DNA of 64,000 nt, taken from assembly GCF_004015185.1 (NCBI RefSeq), contig NZ_CP025746.1, positions 1,116,001 to 1,180,000 on the forward strand, read 5' to 3'. Made by a program: the position numbers and the translations under genes. Origin of the DNA: Clostridium manihotivorum (GTDB taxonomy: Bacteria > Bacillota > Clostridia > Clostridiales > Clostridiaceae). Under the pieces are notes generated by a model. The model was given only the letters and a program-made list of their open reading frames with translations, was not told the DNA's origin and made no database searches. This document shows, in pieces, positions 1-9,345 of this stretch (within the stretch, counting starts at the first letter, position 1; every line of letters starts with the position of its first letter).

Positions 1-1
1 T

Positions 2-517
2 GATGCAGAACATGAATTTCATATGTTAGAAAAGATTATAGGTAATACAAATTTGCCACAGCTTGCACTAATATATACTAACCTATCAGAGATATATTAT
101 AAAAAAGAGGATTTTGAAAAAAGCTTAAAATACATAAGCCTAGCCCAAAGCCTAAAAGTTCAATGCGACAAGCCTACTCTACCACATGTTTTAGGGCTTA
201 AAGGAAAAGTGCTTCTTAAACAAGGTTTATATGAGGAAAGTTTAATGTTATTCGAGCTAGCTATTGATATGGCTGAACAATATAAGAGGTTTGAGGCTCT
301 TATAGAAAACTATAGGGATTTAGTTAGTGTATTAGAGACAAAGAAGGACTATGATAAGATAAAGGACAAAATGTATAGGCTGCTAGATACCTTAGAGACT
401 AATAACTTAACTGATGGTAAGCGCTTTGCTATATATAAACTAGCTCATGTAGAGGCGTTGCAAGGCAATCATGAGGAATCAATAAGGTTGCTAAACGAGA
501 TTGAACCTCTTATATAA
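2..517 (+). CDS. C-terminal part of a TPR-type (RRNPP-like) regulator, cut by the left edge
   Basis: The reading frame is open to the window edge, so only the last ~170 residues are visible. They are helical and carry tetratricopeptide-like repeats (for example an Ala/Tyr-rich helix pair around LSEIYYKKEDFEKSLKYI and another around LLKQGLYEESLMLFELAI). In Firmicutes such TPR tails belong to RRNPP peptide-responsive regulators (Rap, PlcR, clostridial Qsr). The small exported-peptide gene 94 bp downstream on the same strand is the expected partner, which is the main reason for this call. The N-terminal part, probably a helix-turn-helix domain, lies outside the window. A generic TPR protein remains possible. 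Confidence 0.65.
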   Translation, partial: DAEHEFHMLEKIIGNTNLPQLALIYTNLSEIYYKKEDFEKSLKYISLAQSLKVQCDKPTLPHVLGLKGKVLLKQGLYEESLMLFELAIDMAEQYKRFEALIENYRDLVSVLETKKDYDKIKDKMYRLLDTLETNNLTDGKRFAIYKLAHVEALQGNHEESIRLLNEIEPLI

Positions 518-610
518 AAAAATATACTTTTAGGCTTATTATTTTAATGTAATATTAAAATTGGTGTAATATAATAGAATTATATATAAATATTGGAAGG
601 TGTGTGCGAT

Positions 611-754
611 ATGAAAAGAAACTTATCAAAGGTAATATTAGGAATTACTATTATTGCCACTTTAGTTATTCCTACAATCTCTAATGTAAGTACTCAAAAT
701 ATAGGAAGTCCTATAACCACATATATTCAATGGCCTGAGCCTGGTGACTTATAA
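611..754 (+). CDS. Small exported peptide, candidate quorum-sensing pro-peptide
   Basis: This 47-residue ORF begins at ATG 611 behind a GGAAGGTGTG ribosome site. Residues 1-7 (MKRNLSK) are basic, residues 8-23 are a hydrophobic export segment, and the polar tail ends in QWPEPGDL. Size, signal-like N-terminus and position just behind a TPR regulator match pro-peptides of RRNPP systems, where a short C-terminal fragment is exported, trimmed and re-imported. A Trp-Pro-rich end is plausible for the mature signal, but the processing site is inferred. A strong terminator follows at once, so regulator and peptide form a closed unit. Confidence 0.6.
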   Translation: MKRNLSKVILGITIIATLVIPTISNVSTQNIGSPITTYIQWPEPGDL

Positions 755-767
755 TACTTATTTAGCT

Positions 768-816
768 AAAAAGAAGGTGTGCAAAACTATAAGAATAGTT
801 TTGCACACCTTCTTTA
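768..816. terminator. Bidirectional terminator between peptide gene and ohrR-like gene
   Basis: A near-perfect inverted repeat of about 20 bp (AAGAAGGTGTGCAAAACTAT against its complement) with a 4-nt AAGA loop is flanked by A and T runs on both sides, so it can end transcription from both converging units. Confidence 0.85.
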
Positions 817-821
817 TTATA

Positions 822-1265
822 TTACTTCATCGATTCTAATAGAGCTTTCATGCTTTCCCTGATGCTTTCAAGTTTCTCAGGAGAAAGTTTAGTGTTTTCC
901 AGCAATTTATAAGGAATGCATTCAGCAGATAGTTTTTTATTTCTTCCTTCTTCGGTCAGCTTTATAATTACGTTTCGTTCGTCTTCTTTATCTCTGATTC
1001 TTACTATTAAATTAGAAGCTTCTAGCTTTTTAAGTAGAGGAGTTAAAGTACCAGAATCAAGATAAAGTCTGTTTCCTAATTCTTTAACAGTTACACCGTC
1101 TTTTTCCCAAAGAGCAAGTAATGTTATATATTGGGTATAAGTAAGACCCAAGTTATCAAGAAAAGGTCTATAACCTTTTATTATCTCTTTAGAACAAGCG
1201 TAGATAGCAAAACATAATTGGTTATCTAATTTTAACATTTCATCTTTTAATTCGTTCTCATTCAT
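822..1265 (-). CDS. MarR/OhrR-family peroxide-sensing repressor
   Basis: A 147-residue winged-helix protein of normal MarR length. The segment LTYTQYITLLALWEKDGVTV followed by LGNRLYLDSGTLTPLLKKLE is typical of the OhrR branch. A Cys near residue 18 (QLCFAIY) sits where OhrR proteins keep the reactive sensor Cys, and a second Cys follows at about 24. It lies 2 bp downstream of a glutathione peroxidase gene on the same strand, so the two are almost certainly cotranscribed. It probably represses this operon and perhaps the second peroxidase gene until oxidised by organic peroxide; the targets are inferred. Confidence 0.8.
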   Translation of the reverse strand: MNENELKDEMLKLDNQLCFAIYACSKEIIKGYRPFLDNLGLTYTQYITLLALWEKDGVTVKELGNRLYLDSGTLTPLLKKLEASNLIVRIRDKEDERNVIIKLTEEGRNKKLSAECIPYKLLENTKLSPEKLESIRESMKALLESMK

Positions 1266-1267
1266 GT

Positions 1268-1750
1268 TTACACGTCCTTTAAAAGTTTAGTAATATCCTC
1301 CTCAATCTTTGAAGGAACTGTAGTTGGTGCGTACCTGTCTACTACATTTCCATTTGAATCTACTAAGAATTTAGTAAAGTTCCACTTTATTGCTTTGCTT
1401 AAAACTCCGCCTTTTTGAGAAGTTAAGTATTTGTATATTGGATGAGCGTTTTCACCATTTACATCTACCTTCTCAAACATTTTGAAAGTTACTCCATAAT
1501 TTAACATGCAGAAGCTCTTAATTTCATCACTGTTTCCTGGATCTTGACTAGCAAATTGGTTGCAAGGGAACCCAAGAATTTCGAATTTTTCATTGCCAAG
1601 CTTCTTATACAAAGCTTCTAACTCTTCGAATTGAGGAGTTAGTCCACACTTACTTGCAGTGTTTACTATAAGTAATACTTTACCCTTATATTGAGAAAAG
1701 TCAACCTCTTTACCATCTATATCTGTAGCTTTAAAATCATATATACTCAT
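1268..1750 (-). CDS. Glutathione peroxidase family (thioredoxin-type) protein
   Basis: A 160-residue thiol peroxidase with a thioredoxin fold that reduces H2O2 or organic hydroperoxides. The peroxidatic Cys is C35 in NTASKCG. The partner Gln lies in GFPCNQF and the catalytic Trp in IKWNFTKFL, so the active-site set is complete, with Cys in place of selenocysteine. The start at 1750 is chosen because a GGAGGTATT ribosome site ends 4 nt upstream; the five codons before it overlap that site. Bacterial members usually draw electrons from thioredoxin. It is the first gene of a two-gene operon with the OhrR-like repressor. Confidence 0.9.
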   Translation of the reverse strand: MSIYDFKATDIDGKEVDFSQYKGKVLLIVNTASKCGLTPQFEELEALYKKLGNEKFEILGFPCNQFASQDPGNSDEIKSFCMLNYGVTFKMFEKVDVNGENAHPIYKYLTSQKGGVLSKAIKWNFTKFLVDSNGNVVDRYAPTTVPSKIEEDITKLLKDV

Positions 1751-1778
1751 TTTTAATACCTCCAATAATATTGAACTT

Positions 1779-1833
1779 AATTGAATTGCGTAAAATTTAA
1801 TTGATAATATAAATATATCACTGATATATTTAT
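1779..1833. promoter_or_regulatory. Operator region of the peroxidase-ohrR operon
   Basis: Two signals lie just upstream of the start at 1750. The 14-mer AATTGAATTGCGTA (1779-1792) recurs with two changes before the second peroxidase gene. A perfect palindrome of 12-bp arms (ATAAATATATCA, centre 1821, complementary arm) spans 1809-1833. Either could bind the OhrR-like repressor; which one does is not decidable from sequence. Confidence 0.45.
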
Positions 1834-2156
1834 ATGTAAATACAAATAAACGAATTGTGATAAATTGTTAAAATTAGATATTTTTTTATACCGAAGAAGT
1901 TTTCTATAGATATATTATTTCTAAGTATTATTTAATAATACTGCTAAAGCCTTATTATAATTGTTCATATAAAAAGATATTTTGATGCAGCTTATTAACT
2001 ATAGGGTTCAAACTTCAACTATTAATTTATATATACCCAATAATCCCCAGAAGCCGAGATTATCGAACAAGTATAAATTAAGTTTTCGTAAAGCAACCCT
2101 ATAAATACTAGAGTATCTATATATCTATAATATTGATGATTTGTAATCTATATAAA
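1834..2156. other. Intergenic stretch without gene
   Basis: No ORF with a ribosome site was found. The only structure seen is an AT-only 9-bp-arm palindrome at 1924-1942 (AGTATTATT and complement). It has no T-run, so it is at best a weak 3' end for the upstream minus-strand gene. Confidence 0.4.
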
Positions 2157-2702
2157 TTATAATAAAGCCTCTATATAACTTTCCATGCTAAGTGGGTCAA
2201 CAGGAGATTCAAATCTTCCTATTATCTTTCCATCTCTATCGATTAAGAATTTAGTGAAGTTCCATTTTATAGAGTCATCTAATAGGTAGTGAGGATATTT
2301 TTCTTCTAAAAATGCATTGAAGAACTTTTGCTCTGGATCATTTAGATTGAAGCCTCTAAAAGGTTTTTCTGAAGTAAGATATTTAAATAGTGGAGAAGTC
2401 TCTTTTCCTCTTACCTCTGATTTTTCAAACATATTAAATGTAACCCCATAATTTATAGAACAAACATTTTTTATGTCATCATTAGAACCAGGTTCTTGAT
2501 TCTCAAATTGATTTGAAGGGAATCCTAATATTTCTAAGCCTTTATCTTTATATTTTATATATAATTTTTGTAAATCTTCAAGTTGAGGAGCGAAGCCGCA
2601 CTTAGTTGCAGTATTAACAACTATTAAAACCTTACCTTTATATTGAGATAGTTCTATTTCTTTTCCGTCGATATTGTTAACCTTAAAATCATAAATACTC
2701 AT
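2157..2702 (-). CDS. Second glutathione peroxidase family protein (long form)
   Basis: A 181-residue paralogue of the peroxidase at 1268-1750 with the same MSIYDF start, Cys in NTATKCG, Gln in GFPSNQF and Trp in IKWNFTKFL. It carries an extra ~20-residue loop (after FKYLTSEKPFRG) that the shorter copy lacks, as in other long-form bacterial members. GGAGATG lies 6 nt before the ATG. It is a separate transcription unit, but its leader shares a 14-bp motif with the other peroxidase, suggesting common control. Confidence 0.9.
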   Translation of the reverse strand: MSIYDFKVNNIDGKEIELSQYKGKVLIVVNTATKCGFAPQLEDLQKLYIKYKDKGLEILGFPSNQFENQEPGSNDDIKNVCSINYGVTFNMFEKSEVRGKETSPLFKYLTSEKPFRGFNLNDPEQKFFNAFLEEKYPHYLLDDSIKWNFTKFLIDRDGKIIGRFESPVDPLSMESYIEALL

Positions 2703-2740
2703 TTATAACATCTCCTATTTAGTAAAATTAAATTGTATCA

Positions 2741-2754
2741 AATCGAATTGCATA
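2741..2754. promoter_or_regulatory. Second copy of the peroxidase promoter motif
   Basis: AATCGAATTGCATA lies 39 bp upstream of the second peroxidase start and differs at two positions from the motif at 1779-1792, 29 bp upstream of the first. A shared 14-mer before two paralogues next to an OhrR gene makes this a candidate regulator box. Confidence 0.45.
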
Positions 2755-2909
2755 CACACATAATAGCATGAAAAAAATGTATTGTAAATATATATTTTTA
2801 TTTTTTTATTAAAAATTTCACAAGCTTTGATAATTAACTGAAACGTTGACTTTTAGACCTATTAATGCTATATTTAGTCATGAATTAAAACCTTATAAGG
2901 GGTAGTATT

Positions 2910-3326
2910 ATGAAGATAACGCAAGAAGTAGATTACGCATTAAGAGTAGTTTTATACTTTTGTAAGCTAGATTATGGTACAAAAATAGAAGCTAGATCAA
3001 TATCAGAACATGAAAAGGTTCCTATAAGATTTCTACTTAAGATACTAAGAAAATTAACTCATGCCAAGATAGTTAATTCTTATAGAGGGGTTAATGGAGG
3101 GTATTCTTTAGCGAGGCTTCCAGAAGAAATTCGCTTGAATGATGTTATAGAAGCTATAGATGGTCCTACCTATGTGGCAAAGTGCATCGGAGAGCCTGAG
3201 GTTTGTAATGCTAATAGAGCCGGAAAGTGTCAATTACATAACGCATTAAATAAGATTCAAAACATAGTAAGCGAACAGCTTAATGGCATAACTTTTGATG
3301 ATATAATGAATGGAAAAGTTAATTAG
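2910..3326 (+). CDS. Rrf2-family transcription regulator
   Basis: A 138-residue protein starting MKITQEVDYALRVVLYF, the hallmark Rrf2 N-terminal helix, followed by the winged helix (RSISEHEKVPIRFLLKILRK) and a Gly-rich wing (RGVNGGYSLAR). Three cysteines in the second half (KCIGEPEVC and KCQLH) are spaced like the iron-sulfur cluster ligands of IscR/NsrR-type members, so it may sense redox, NO or Fe-S status. It stands alone with its own terminator, so its target is unknown. Divergence from the peroxidase gene would fit control of oxidative-stress genes, but that is inference. Confidence 0.85.
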   Translation: MKITQEVDYALRVVLYFCKLDYGTKIEARSISEHEKVPIRFLLKILRKLTHAKIVNSYRGVNGGYSLARLPEEIRLNDVIEAIDGPTYVAKCIGEPEVCNANRAGKCQLHNALNKIQNIVSEQLNGITFDDIMNGKVN

Positions 3327-3348
3327 GGTTATATACCCTAATTTTTTT
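3322..3348 (+). terminator. Terminator of the Rrf2 gene
   Basis: TTAGGGT-TATA-TACCCTAA followed by seven T, overlapping the stop codon region. Confidence 0.8.
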
Positions 3349-3375
3349 ACTGTTAAGGAAAGTATAAAATTTTTG

Positions 3376-3537
3376 GATAGCTAAGCCTAGTAATATCAAG
3401 GGATTATAACAGCTATTTAGGGTAAACAGTAAAAAAATAAACCATATTCGCCTGCCAGATTTTCCTCATATACATTCGGAAAGGCAGATGCGCAAAAAAA
3501 GCTCACTGAAGAAGGTCGTTTCAGTGACTTTTTTATT
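3376..3537 (+). ncRNA. Repeated hairpin-plus-terminator element, candidate small RNA (copy 1)
   Basis: About 160 bp matching 43596-43759 at most positions. It runs through a conserved 5' part (AATATCAAGGG, ACAGCTATTT), a long hairpin with CTGCC/GGCAG arms, the line GCAGATGCGCAAAAAA, and a terminator (CTCACTGAA, loop, TTCAGTGA, six T). In the other copy the terminator stem has G-C where this one has A-T, a compensatory change that supports RNA folding. TATAAA 10-20 bp upstream could be a -10 box. No ORF lies inside. The element could instead be a non-coding mobile repeat. Confidence 0.5.
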
Positions 3538-3885
3538 CTTTATGACAATCATTAAGTTTAAAATATTCGCAAAGTAGAATGAGAGCGATGGTCTTTTTAA
3601 TAAGAATATCATATTTTTATAAAGCTGTGGATAAATATCCATAATATGTTGATCAATTTTTATTAATATGATTACTGTGGATATAATGGATAATAGTAAA
3701 AAATTATGAGATAATAGTTATGTACATTTTTAACTAATTGTATAACTATAATTTATATAAATCTTTGTTTTAGTAAATACTAGTATAATTATGAAAGTAA
3801 TTAATAAAGATATGCCACTTCAATGGAAAATATAAACTTTAATATGAGGTAGTACATCTATATATATACTTTAAGGGAGGATGCT
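3538..3885. other. Intergenic stretch upstream of the CNNM gene
   Basis: AT-rich and without a supported ORF. It must hold the promoter for 3886; AGGGAGG lies 8 nt before that ATG. Nothing else was recognised. Confidence 0.4.
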
Positions 3886-5184
3886 ATGGAGGAAAATTTA
3901 ATTATAAGCATTTTATTAGTAGTAGTTTTAATTGCTATAAATGCATTTCTTGTAGCTGCAGAAATGTCCATAGTATCGTTAAATAAGAATAAAATAGGAC
4001 TTTTAGCTGATAAGGGAAATAAAAAAGCTATATTACTTAGAAATCTTACTCAGGAACCAAGTAAGTTTCTTGCTACGATCCAAGTCGGTATAACTCTTGC
4101 AGGATTTTTTGCCAGTGCATCTGCAGCAACAAGCTTATCAAATAGCTTTGGCAAGTTTTTGCATAAATATAATATACCTTATAGTGATCAGATAGCATTA
4201 GTTTTGATAACAGTAGTGATATCTTATTTTACCTTAGTGCTTGGGGAGTTATTCCCAAAAAGATTAGCGCTAAAGAAATCAGAGTCAGTTGCTATGTTTA
4301 CTGTAAAGCCTATAGTTATGATATCTAAGGTAACGGTACCTTTTGTAAGATTTTTATCCTTTTCCACTAATTTGCTAATAAGACTTTTTGGTATAGATAT
4401 GAACAACATGGAGGAAAGAGTCTCTGAAGAAGAAATAAAGTCCTTGATAGAAGTTGGAAAAGAGCATGGAGTTATAAATGAAACTGAACGAGAAATGATA
4501 AACGGAATCTTTAAGTTTGATGATAAGTTAGCTAAGGAAGTTATGATTCCGAGAACAGAAGTGTTTATGCTAGATGCCAACGTAAAAATAGCAGATGCAA
4601 TCGAGGAGATTGTAAGCGAAAAGTATTCAAGAATTCCAGTATATGAAGATGAGATAGATAATATAATAGGTATTCTTTATACCAAGGACATATTTAGTCA
4701 GTTTATAACTAAGGACATAGATGATATAGAAATCAAAAGTTTAATAAGAGAGCCTTATTTTGTACCAGAAACAAAGCATATTGATGAATTGTTTAAAGAC
4801 ATAAAGGAAACAAAAAGCCATATGGCTATTTTAATAGATGAGTATGGTGGCTTTTCAGGAATAGTAACCTTAGAAGATTTGGTGGAAGAGGTTATGGGCA
4901 ATATATCAGATGAATATGACGAAGATGAGCAAGAAATAAGGAAGATAGATGATAATACCTATAGTGTAGACGGACTTTTATCTATCTATAGAGTGAATGA
5001 AATACTGCACCTTAACATGAGTTCAGAAGATACAGATACTATTGGTGGTTTTGTACTGGAACTTTTAGGAACAATTCCTAAAGACATAGAAAACTCAGTA
5101 GTTGAGTATGATAATGTAATCTTAAAAATAGAAGAGATGAGCGAAAAGAGAGTAGAACGGGTAAAGATATTTATCCAGAGATAG
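3886..5184 (+). CDS. CNNM/HlyC-CorC family membrane protein
   Basis: A 432-residue protein with three parts in order: a DUF21 membrane domain (residues ~1-190, about four hydrophobic segments), a paired CBS domain region (~200-330, with VMIPRTEVFMLD and SRIPVYEDEIDNIIG), and a C-terminal CorC_HlyC domain (~345-430, with TYSVDGLLSIYRVNEIL). The motif GGFSGIVTLEDLVEEVMG closes the second CBS unit. Relatives are linked to Mg2+ or Co2+ efflux; haemolysin is a historical name. It is monocistronic, followed by a strong terminator. Confidence 0.9.
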   Translation: MEENLIISILLVVVLIAINAFLVAAEMSIVSLNKNKIGLLADKGNKKAILLRNLTQEPSKFLATIQVGITLAGFFASASAATSLSNSFGKFLHKYNIPYSDQIALVLITVVISYFTLVLGELFPKRLALKKSESVAMFTVKPIVMISKVTVPFVRFLSFSTNLLIRLFGIDMNNMEERVSEEEIKSLIEVGKEHGVINETEREMINGIFKFDDKLAKEVMIPRTEVFMLDANVKIADAIEEIVSEKYSRIPVYEDEIDNIIGILYTKDIFSQFITKDIDDIEIKSLIREPYFVPETKHIDELFKDIKETKSHMAILIDEYGGFSGIVTLEDLVEEVMGNISDEYDEDEQEIRKIDDNTYSVDGLLSIYRVNEILHLNMSSEDTDTIGGFVLELLGTIPKDIENSVVEYDNVILKIEEMSEKRVERVKIFIQR

Positions 5185-5188
5185 TTTA

Positions 5189-5226
5189 AGCTACCACAAG
5201 AATTTAATTCTTGTGGTAGCTTTTTA
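5189..5226. terminator. Terminator after the CNNM gene
   Basis: AGCTACCACAAGAATT with its exact complement one base apart, followed by a T-rich run. Confidence 0.9.
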
Positions 5227-5463
5227 TTATGTGCTTTAGCAACTTTTTTATTAAGTATATATTATGCATATAAAAAGCACAATATAAATTAAAGAGTAAA
5301 AAAGATTTTATATTTATGCATTTTAATCTAAGCTATTACTTAATGAATATAACATTGAAGATTTTATTTGACTATGAATTGCTTTACATAATGTGGCTCA
5401 GTGATTCCTAGCCTTTATAAAATGTATAAGCGTAAAAAATAAATAGAATTTTTATTCAAAAGT

Positions 5464-5502
5464 ATTGCATAATTATAAGGTTTGTATGTATAATTATAAC
5501 AT
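5464..5502 (+). promoter_or_regulatory. Tandem ARG boxes before argG
   Basis: TGCATAATTATAA (5466-5478) and TGTATAATTATAA (5487-5499) repeat with a 21-bp period, the spacing of two 18-bp ARG boxes separated by 3 bp as bound by an ArgR hexamer. They sit 33-70 bp upstream of the argG start, overlapping where the promoter must be. ArgR/AhrC control of the whole cluster is the expected reading; argR itself is not in the window. Confidence 0.65.
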
Positions 5503-5534
5503 GTTGAAAATGAAAATGTTGGAGGGTGTTTTTA

Positions 5535-6740
5535 ATGGCGAAATTAAATAAGGTAGTTTTAGCATATTCAGGTGGACTTGATACATCTATAATAATATCT
5601 TGGCTTAAGGAAAACTATGGCTGTGAAGTAGTTGCTGTAGTAGGAGATGTTGGTCAAGGCGATGAATTGGAAGGCTTAAGAGATAGAGCTATTAATACAG
5701 GTGCTTCCGAATTTTATGTTGCAGATTTAAAAGAAGAGTTAGTCAATAATTTTATATTCCCTTGTCTTAAGGCAAATGCCATATACGAAGGGAAATATCT
5801 TTTAGGAACATCATTTGCAAGACCTATAATAGCTAAAAGACTAGTGGAGATAGCAAAAAATGTTGGAGCTGATGCAATAGCTCACGGATGCACAGGAAAA
5901 GGAAACGATCAAGTTAGATTTGAACTTGGAATTAAGGCTTTTGCACCAAGTATGAAGATAATTGCACCTTGGAGAGAGTGGAACATAAAGTCCAGGGATG
6001 AAGAGATAGATTATGCAATAGAGAAAAATATACCTATAACCCTAACAAGAGAAACAAACTATAGTAAGGATAAAAATCTATGGCACTTAAGTCATGAAGG
6101 GTTAGACTTAGAAAATCCAGAAAATGAACCAGATTATGATAAGATTCTTGAACTTTCTGTATCTCCAGAAAAAGCTCCAGATGTACCTACTTATGTAACT
6201 ATATCCTTTGAACAAGGAATACCTAAGAAGATAGATGGAGTTGAATACGGCCCTGTTGAGATAATAAAGAAGCTTAATGAAATCGGTGGAAAAAATGGTA
6301 TTGGAATTGTTGACCTTGTGGAAAATAGATTAGTAGGAATGAAGTCTAGAGGTGTATATGAAACTCCAGGAGGAACTATCTTATATTATGCACATAAAGA
6401 GTTAGAAACTCTATGCTTAGATAGAGAGACTTCTCACTACAAAGAATTAGTAGCTACAAAGTTTGGTGAGTTAGTTTACTTTGGTCTTTGGTTTACTCCA
6501 TTAAGAGAAGCCTTAAGTGCTTTTGTAGATAAGACACAAGAAACAGTTACAGGAGATGTAAAGCTAAAGCTTTATAAGGGTAACATAATGAATGCAGGAA
6601 TAACATCACCTTATTCATTGTATAGTGAAGAAATCGCAACCTTTGGAGCTGATCAAGTATATAACCAAAAGGATGCAGAAGGCTTCATAAACTTATTCGG
6701 ATTACCAATAACAGTTAAGTCAATGCTTTCAAAAAAATAG
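5535..6740 (+). CDS. argG: Argininosuccinate synthase
   Basis: A 401-residue cytosolic enzyme joining citrulline and aspartate with ATP to give argininosuccinate. The N-terminus has the PP-loop ATP site [23 protein letters not shown] and the tract GRxxE-like [20 protein letters not shown] are family signatures, and length is standard. ATG 5535 is preferred over GTG 5526 because the GGAGGG site ends 9 nt upstream of the ATG. It is first of the arg cluster, 10 nt before argH. Confidence 0.97.
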   Translation: MAKLNKVVLAYSGGLDTSIIISWLKENYGCEVVAVVGDVGQGDELEGLRDRAINTGASEFYVADLKEELVNNFIFPCLKANAIYEGKYLLGTSFARPIIAKRLVEIAKNVGADAIAHGCTGKGNDQVRFELGIKAFAPSMKIIAPWREWNIKSRDEEIDYAIEKNIPITLTRETNYSKDKNLWHLSHEGLDLENPENEPDYDKILELSVSPEKAPDVPTYVTISFEQGIPKKIDGVEYGPVEIIKKLNEIGGKNGIGIVDLVENRLVGMKSRGVYETPGGTILYYAHKELETLCLDRETSHYKELVATKFGELVYFGLWFTPLREALSAFVDKTQETVTGDVKLKLYKGNIMNAGITSPYSLYSEEIATFGADQVYNQKDAEGFINLFGLPITVKSMLSKK

Positions 6741-6750
6741 GAGGTAATTT

Positions 6751-8136
6751 ATGAAACTTTGGGGTGGAAGATTTCAAAAGGAAACAAATAGTTTAGTTAA
6801 TGCATTTCATTCTTCCATATCGTTTGACTATAGATTATATGAAGAAGATATCACTGGAAGTATAGCTCATGCAAAAATGCTCGCTAGCTGTAATGTTATT
6901 TCTTTTGATGATATGGAAAAGATTGTTGAAGGACTTAGTGCTATATTAGCTGATATAAAAGAAGGTAAAGTTGAATTTTCAGTGGATGCTGAAGACATAC
7001 ACATGAATGTGGAGACAATGCTGATAAAGAACATAGGTGAAGTAGGAAAGAAGCTTCATACAGGGAGAAGCAGAAATGATCAAGTAGCCTTAGATTTGAG
7101 AATGTATGTTAAGAAGGAAATTAAAAAAGTAGAAAGCTTACTAATCAAGCTGGAAACCTCCATATATAACATAGCTTCAGAGAATATGGGAACAATAATG
7201 CCAGGATATACTCATCTTCAAAAAGCTCAGCCTATAACCTTTGCACATCATCTTTTGGCATATGGTGAGATGTTTAAGAGAGACTACCTAAGGCTGGAGG
7301 ATTGTTATAAGAGAATGAACTTTTCTCCTTTGGGAAGTGGTGCATTAGCGGCAACCACTTATCCTTTGGATAGATATATGGTAATGGAGCAATTGGGGTT
7401 TGATGACATTACTATGAATAGTTTAGACGGGGTATCTGATAGGGATTACGTAATAGAACTTAATAGCGCTTTAGCAATAATAATGATGCATTTATCTAGG
7501 TTTTCCGAGGAAATAATCCTTTGGTGCAGTGGAGAATTTGGATTCATAGAGTTGGATGATGGCTTTTCAACTGGTTCAAGCATAATGCCTCAAAAGAAGA
7601 ATCCTGATGTGGCAGAACTTGTAAGAGGAAAGACTGGAAGAGTTTATGGTGGGCTTATAACTCTTTTAACTATGATGAAGGGGCTTCCATTAGCGTATAA
7701 CAAGGATATGCAAGAAGATAAAGAAGCTATTTTCGATAGTTTAGACACAGTTAAATTATGTATAGATGTATTCAGTGACATGCTTTCAACGGTGAAGGTT
7801 AATAAAGAAAGAATGAGAGATGCAGCTGGTGAAGGATTTACCAATGCTACCGATGGAGCAGACTATTTAGTAAACAAAGGCATGGCTTTTAGAGATGCTC
7901 ATAAGGTGATTGGACAGCTGGTTTTTTATTGCATTGAAAAGAAAACAAAATTGGAAGATCTAAGCTTAGAGGAATTTAAAGGGTTCTCAGAATTGTTTGA
8001 CAAGGATATCTATGAGGTTTTAGATCTTAAATCCTGTGTTGAAAGAAGGAACGTTATAGGAGGACCAAGTAAATCCTCTGTAAGCATACAATTAGACAAT
8101 TTAAAATATTTCATTAAAAAAGAGCAAAAGCTATAA
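6751..8136 (+). CDS. argH: Argininosuccinate lyase
   Basis: A 461-residue member of the fumarase/aspartase superfamily that splits argininosuccinate into arginine and fumarate. The superfamily signature [12 protein letters not shown] holds the flexible catalytic Ser loop. [13 protein letters not shown] and [16 protein letters not shown] provide other active-site residues. GGAGG lies 6 nt before the ATG, and the gene is 10 nt behind argG, so they are cotranscribed. Confidence 0.97.
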   Translation: MKLWGGRFQKETNSLVNAFHSSISFDYRLYEEDITGSIAHAKMLASCNVISFDDMEKIVEGLSAILADIKEGKVEFSVDAEDIHMNVETMLIKNIGEVGKKLHTGRSRNDQVALDLRMYVKKEIKKVESLLIKLETSIYNIASENMGTIMPGYTHLQKAQPITFAHHLLAYGEMFKRDYLRLEDCYKRMNFSPLGSGALAATTYPLDRYMVMEQLGFDDITMNSLDGVSDRDYVIELNSALAIIMMHLSRFSEEIILWCSGEFGFIELDDGFSTGSSIMPQKKNPDVAELVRGKTGRVYGGLITLLTMMKGLPLAYNKDMQEDKEAIFDSLDTVKLCIDVFSDMLSTVKVNKERMRDAAGEGFTNATDGADYLVNKGMAFRDAHKVIGQLVFYCIEKKTKLEDLSLEEFKGFSELFDKDIYEVLDLKSCVERRNVIGGPSKSSVSIQLDNLKYFIKKEQKL

Positions 8137-8148
8137 GGGGGATGTTAG

Positions 8149-9192
8149 GTGAACAAGTTAAAGGTTGGAATAATAGGAGCTACAGGATATGTTGGAATAG
8201 AGCTTTTAAGACTTCTGCTTACTCACAGTGAAGTTGAGGTCGCAGCTATTAGTTCTTCTTCCTTTGAAAAAATGAAAATTACTGATGTGTATCCAAATTT
8301 ACTTGGGTATACATCCCTAATATGTGAGAGTGTTGATGAGGTCATAGCTAAAAGTGAACTGCTCTTTTTAGCTCTACCTCATGGCCTAAGCGAAGAAATC
8401 GCTGACACTGCCTTAGCACAAGGGAAAAAAGTAGTGGACTTAGGAGCGGATTTTAGACTTGAAGATGAAAGTGAATATGAAAAATGGTATGGGAAAAAAT
8501 TCTTAAATGGTAGTCTTCATGAAAAGTCTGTTTATGGACTTTGTGAAGTAAATAGAGAGCTTATTAAAGCATCTCCAATAATAGCTAATCCAGGATGTTT
8601 TCCTACATCAATTGCTTTGGCTTTAATTCCTCTGTTAAAAAACAAACTGATTAAGAAGGATATGATAATAATAGATTCAAAATCAGGGGTAACAGGAGCT
8701 GGAAGAGGACTTTCTTTGACTTCTCATTATGCAGAAAGTAATGAAAATATATCTCCCTACAAGGTCGGAGGAGTTCACAGACATATTCCTGAAATAGAGC
8801 AAAGCTTAAGCAAAGCCTTTGGAGAAGAGATAAGAGTTGTATTTACACCACATCTCATACCGGTAAATAGAGGAATTCTTTCAACTATATATTGTGAATT
8901 AAGTGAGGCGACTAATTACGATAAAGTTTATGAAACCTTAGTTGAAGCTTATAACAATGAGCAATTTGTGAATATATTGCCTAAAGGACAGATAGCATCA
9001 ATAAAGTCAGTAACCCTGTCAAACAACTGTCAGATATCAGTTCACTTTGATGAAAGGGCAAATAAACTAATACTATGCTCAGTGATAGATAACATGATTA
9101 AAGGGGCCGCAGGGCAAGCTATACAAAATATGAACATAATGATGGGGTACCCTGAGAATAAGGGACTAGAATTCTTGGCACCAGCTTTTTAG
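8149..9192 (+). CDS. argC: N-acetyl-gamma-glutamyl-phosphate reductase
   Basis: A 347-residue NADPH enzyme making N-acetylglutamate semialdehyde. The Rossmann motif is GATGYVGIEL near the N-terminus. The catalytic Cys lies in ANPGCFPT and the proton-relay His in KVGGVHRHIPEIEQ. Translation starts at GTG 8149 behind AAGGGGGATG, 12 nt after the argH stop. Confidence 0.96.
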   Translation: MNKLKVGIIGATGYVGIELLRLLLTHSEVEVAAISSSSFEKMKITDVYPNLLGYTSLICESVDEVIAKSELLFLALPHGLSEEIADTALAQGKKVVDLGADFRLEDESEYEKWYGKKFLNGSLHEKSVYGLCEVNRELIKASPIIANPGCFPTSIALALIPLLKNKLIKKDMIIIDSKSGVTGAGRGLSLTSHYAESNENISPYKVGGVHRHIPEIEQSLSKAFGEEIRVVFTPHLIPVNRGILSTIYCELSEATNYDKVYETLVEAYNNEQFVNILPKGQIASIKSVTLSNNCQISVHFDERANKLILCSVIDNMIKGAAGQAIQNMNIMMGYPENKGLEFLAPAF

Positions 9193-9345
9193 CATCTAAT
9201 TTTTTATTCTTAAGGAAACTGTATTTCAGATAAAGATGTACATTTGAATCTCAAGTCTATCTTCAAAACTCTGATGGATTAAGATTGGAGAAGTTGAAAA
9301 TACAATTTTAAATGAAGATGTGCATCTATAGAAGGAGGATTAATA

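Noticed and set aside
4224..4580. Minus-strand frame inside the CNNM gene
   Set aside because: It lies wholly antisense to a well-supported gene and has no ribosome site or family features; the same applies to the antisense frames inside the arg genes and the rhs gene.
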